A stretch of DNA of 8,421 nt from contig CAIYOL010000086.1 in the NCBI GenBank assembly GCA_903927855.1, positions 1-8,421 on the forward strand, given 5' to 3'. The position numbers and the translations under genes are program-made. The notes under the pieces were generated by a model. The model was not told where the DNA came from. It ran no database searches and saw nothing but the letters and a program-made list of their open reading frames with translations. Origin of the DNA: an uncultured Planctomycetota bacterium (GTDB lineage Bacteria > Planctomycetota > Phycisphaerae > Sedimentisphaerales > Anaerobacaceae). Position 1 is the first letter of the stretch. Each line of letters starts with the position of its first letter. Below, piece after piece: positions 6,380 to 8,421 of this stretch.

Positions 6380-7750
6380 TTATTCATAACGCAAAGCCTC
6401 AATCGGGTCCAGACGCGACGCTTTCCACGCCGGGTAAAAACCAAAAATAATTCCAACGCTCACCGAAACGAGGACGGCAGCCACAATAGCGGCCGAGGAA
6501 GTTTCGACCGGCCAGTGCTTGAAGTACCTGACCAGTAATGCGCCGCCGTGGCCGATTGTAATTCCCAAAGCCCCGCCTATCAGGCACAGCACAACTGCTT
6601 CGACCAGAAACTGTCTTAGGATATCGCGAGCCCTCGCGCCGACGGACATTCGCAATCCGATTTCGCGGGTGCGTTCAGTAACAGAGACGAGCATAATATT
6701 CATAATGCCGACACCGCCGACAATCAGGGAGATGAGCGCGACTGCCAGGAGCAGATTAGTCATTAAAGATGTAGCGGTAGTAAAAGTTTTTATCATTTCA
6801 GTCATATCACGAACGCTGAAGTCATCCGGCTCTTCGGGCCGGAGATGGTGGCGTTCGCGCAATAAGGCGTTTATTTGCTTAACCGCGGCAGGAATGTTTT
6901 CGGTGGAATCGGACATAGCGAGGATGACATCGACATTTATAAATCGAATCGGCTGGGGCGTATCGGCGGCCTGCGTTGCTGATTGTGTAGGATACAAACT
7001 GAGCTGGCTGCTTGGGTAAAGATTTTTAAGAGAGTTTACCGTCGAGCTTGTCGAAGAGGCACTGCTTTGATTAACGTTGCCAAGCGAACTTCCTGAGACA
7101 CGATACTTTATCGCAGTCCAGGGGGCCACAATAATATCGTCCTGGTCCATACCCATCATATTCGCACCCTTGAGGGGCAGGACGCCGACCACCTTGAAGG
7201 CCACATTTTTTATTCGTATTTCTTTGCCGACGGGAGAAGCGCCCTCGAACAACTCACGGGCGAGCGTCTGGCCGATGACACAGACCTTGTTCGTGTTGCG
7301 AACATCTCTGTCGGTGAACATATCCCCCTCGGCCAGTTCGGTCCAGTTTCGTATTTTCAGATAATCAGGAGTAGTGCCGACAACAAAGAATGGCACCCAG
7401 TTTTTATTGCCGTAAACAACCTGGGTTCTTGCCGTTACCGCGGGGGCGGCTGCGTGGACGTCGTGGCATTGCTGAGCAACGGCGTCGGCGTCCTGCGGCG
7501 TGAGGGTCATAACGGAGCCTGCGCCGAAGCTGACGCCGCCGCTGGCGGCGGTGCCGGGCTGAATCATAATCATATTCGAGCCCATACTGGCGATAGATTT
7601 CTGGATGGCGGCAGTTGCGCCGCTGCCGATTTCCATCATTACGATTACAGCCGCGATGCCGATGACGATGCCTAAAGTGGTCAGTATGGCGCGCATCGGA
7701 TTGCGACGAAGCGCCCGCAGAGCAATAGATGTTGTGCGGTAAACTTTCAT
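6380..7750 (-). CDS. MacB-type ABC exporter permease (MacB_PCD + FtsX domains)
   Basis: Inner-membrane subunit of a mechanotransmission-type ABC exporter of the MacB superfamily, known to move macrolides, lipopeptides, virulence peptides or siderophores through a MacA-like adaptor and an outer-membrane factor. It has 456 residues. A cytoplasmic amphipathic N-terminus with RALRRNPMRAILTTLGIVIG leads into TM1 (about 20-42). A periplasmic core follows (about 43-325), then the FtsX-type region with TM2 at about 331-357, the conserved cytoplasmic segment TEREIGLR-like (TERTREIGLRMSVGARARDI, 358-377), TM3 (about 380-405) and TM4 (about 419-440), ending with YPAWKASRLDPIEALRYE. Residues 217-266 form a Ser/Thr/Asn-rich, low-complexity stretch in the periplasmic core that looks longer than in E. 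coli MacB. E. coli MacB carries its ATPase on the same chain; here it is separate and translationally coupled by ATGA at 7750-7747. Confidence 0.94.
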   Translation of the reverse strand: MKVYRTTSIALRALRRNPMRAILTTLGIVIGIAAVIVMMEIGSGATAAIQKSIASMGSNMIMIQPGTAASGGVSFGAGSVMTLTPQDADAVAQQCHDVHAAAPAVTARTQVVYGNKNWVPFFVVGTTPDYLKIRNWTELAEGDMFTDRDVRNTNKVCVIGQTLARELFEGASPVGKEIRIKNVAFKVVGVLPLKGANMMGMDQDDIIVAPWTAIKYRVSGSSLGNVNQSSASSTSSTVNSLKNLYPSSQLSLYPTQSATQAADTPQPIRFINVDVILAMSDSTENIPAAVKQINALLRERHHLRPEEPDDFSVRDMTEMIKTFTTATSLMTNLLLAVALISLIVGGVGIMNIMLVSVTERTREIGLRMSVGARARDILRQFLVEAVVLCLIGGALGITIGHGGALLVRYFKHWPVETSSAAIVAAVLVSVSVGIIFGFYPAWKASRLDPIEALRYE

Positions 7751-8421
7751 TCGGCACCTCCGGCTTTGGCGGATACGCTTTCGGGATTTATTTCGCCGTC
7801 GATTACGCCATCGCGGATATGTATTATTCTTTCGGCGTGATGTGCGATGTTCGCATCGTGAGTTACGATGATAATAGTAATATTCTGCGTTTGGTTAAGC
7901 TGTCCGAAGAGCCGCAGGATGTCCTCGCTGGTATGTGAATCCAAATTTCCCGTCGGCTCATCGGCAAGGAGAATCGACGGTTTGTTTATCAAAGCACGGG
8001 CGATGGCGACCCTCTGCTGCTGGCCGCCGGAGAGCTTTGACGGTTCGTAGCTCATTCTGTCGGACAGCCCCAAGAGCCCCAGCATTTCTTCGGCTTTTTG
8101 TTTAACCTGACGTTCCGGCAGGTGTTCAGGGCTGTAAGACAGCGGCATCATTACATTGTCAAGTGCGCTGGTGCGCGGCAGCAGGTTGAAATTCTGGAAC
8201 ACAAAACCTATTCTGCGGTTTCTCAGCATAGCGCGCTCGTCAGGAGAGAGCAGGGATATTTCCTGTCCTTCGAGCAGATACTCGCCCGAAGTGGGCCGGT
8301 CGAGACAACCAAGGATGTTCATCAACGTGCTTTTTCCCGAGCCGGAAGCGCCCATCAGCGCGACAAGCTCGCCCTGCGAAACTGACATAGAGATTCCCTT
8401 AAGGACAGGGACATCTATGTC
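7747..8421 (-). CDS. MacB/LolD-type ABC transporter ATP-binding protein (5' end beyond the window)
   Basis: Nucleotide-binding subunit that powers the permease encoded next. The visible 224 codons lack the N-terminus. The frame stays open past the internal Met at 8388 to the window edge, where it reads [11 protein letters not shown], the usual segment just before [13 protein letters not shown] in this family. The Met at 8388 is therefore not the true start, and about 20-25 residues are missing. All ATPase motifs are intact: Walker [11 protein letters not shown]-loop [10 protein letters not shown]; signature [15 protein letters not shown]; Walker [13 protein letters not shown] with the catalytic Glu; and the switch His in [18 protein letters not shown] after Walker A is characteristic of the MacB/LolD/FtsE group. 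A short tail ending SAKAGGAE follows. It overlaps the permease by 4 bases (ATGA), as expected for a two-gene half-transporter that forms a 2+2 complex. Confidence 0.94.
   Translation of the reverse strand, partial: DIDVPVLKGISMSVSQGELVALMGASGSGKSTLMNILGCLDRPTSGEYLLEGQEISLLSPDERAMLRNRRIGFVFQNFNLLPRTSALDNVMMPLSYSPEHLPERQVKQKAEEMLGLLGLSDRMSYEPSKLSGGQQQRVAIARALINKPSILLADEPTGNLDSHTSEDILRLFGQLNQTQNITIIIVTHDANIAHHAERIIHIRDGVIDGEINPESVSAKAGGAE
7756..7761 (-). promoter_or_regulatory. Ribosome binding site GGAGGT for the permease, inside the ATPase gene
   Basis: GGAGGT lies 5 bases before ATG 7750, within the last codons of the ATPase gene. With the ATGA stop/start overlap it supports coupled translation of the two exporter subunits and fixes the permease start. 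Confidence 0.75.

Noticed and set aside
6346..6456. 37-codon N-terminal extension of the outer-membrane factor
   Set aside because: It would overlap the permease gene, has no ribosome binding site, and would bury the lipoprotein signal that starts at Met 6345 behind AGGAGG.
6519..7019. 166-codon open frame on the plus strand opposite the permease
   Set aside because: It is antisense to a strongly conserved coding region. The composition is as expected for a complementary-strand shadow, with no start signals and no recognised family.
7534..7550. GC-rich perfect hairpin CGCCGCC-gct-GGCGGCG
   Set aside because: It lies inside the permease gene in Gly/Ala codons (AASGG), with no T-tract. It is explained by codon composition rather than being a terminator.

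Overview
The window is the distal part of a multidrug/metabolite-efflux gene cluster, all on the minus strand, followed by the edge of a surface/exported-protein locus. The organism is Gram-negative-type (double membrane): there are RND and MacB pumps, a TolC-like outer-membrane factor and lipobox-bearing lipoproteins. A PEP-CTERM sorting tail and a secreted protein with an N-terminal DLNPSG...GTQQVG segment suggest an exosortase-carrying bacterium. I favour the Planctomycetes/Verrucomicrobia side (PVC) over Proteobacteria, but this is an inference from protein flavour only.

Layout, in transcription order (right to left). 8421-7747: ATPase subunit of a MacB-type ABC exporter, its N-terminus cut by the window edge. 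7750-6380: the MacB-type permease, joined to the ATPase by an ATGA overlap and its own strong ribosome binding site. 6345-4897: a NodT/OprM-type outer-membrane efflux lipoprotein. 4865-3729: an AcrA/MdtA-type periplasmic adaptor lipoprotein. 3716-591: a full-length RND (HAE1) pump most like MdtB/MdtC. Gaps between these five genes run from a 4-base overlap to 34 bases, with no terminator or obvious internal promoter, so they look like one operon.

Beyond the pump gene, 590-182 holds no large gene. It contains a short open frame (492-382) that is essentially a bare PEP-CTERM anchor, a near-perfect direct repeat spanning the pump stop codon, and a good sigma70-like promoter with a 5'-terminal hairpin. 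That promoter drives a secreted protein whose first 60 codons (181-2) are in the window.

Working model: the ABC exporter and the RND pump are both inner-membrane engines, and the single outer-membrane factor between them could serve either. The only adaptor seen belongs by position and sequence to the RND pump; a MacA-like adaptor for the ABC part, if present, should lie upstream beyond base 8421. No mobile element, tRNA, rRNA or CRISPR array is visible. Nothing here is clearly a previously undescribed system. The most unusual points are the mixed ABC+RND architecture, the adaptor's cysteines and the orphan sorting tail.
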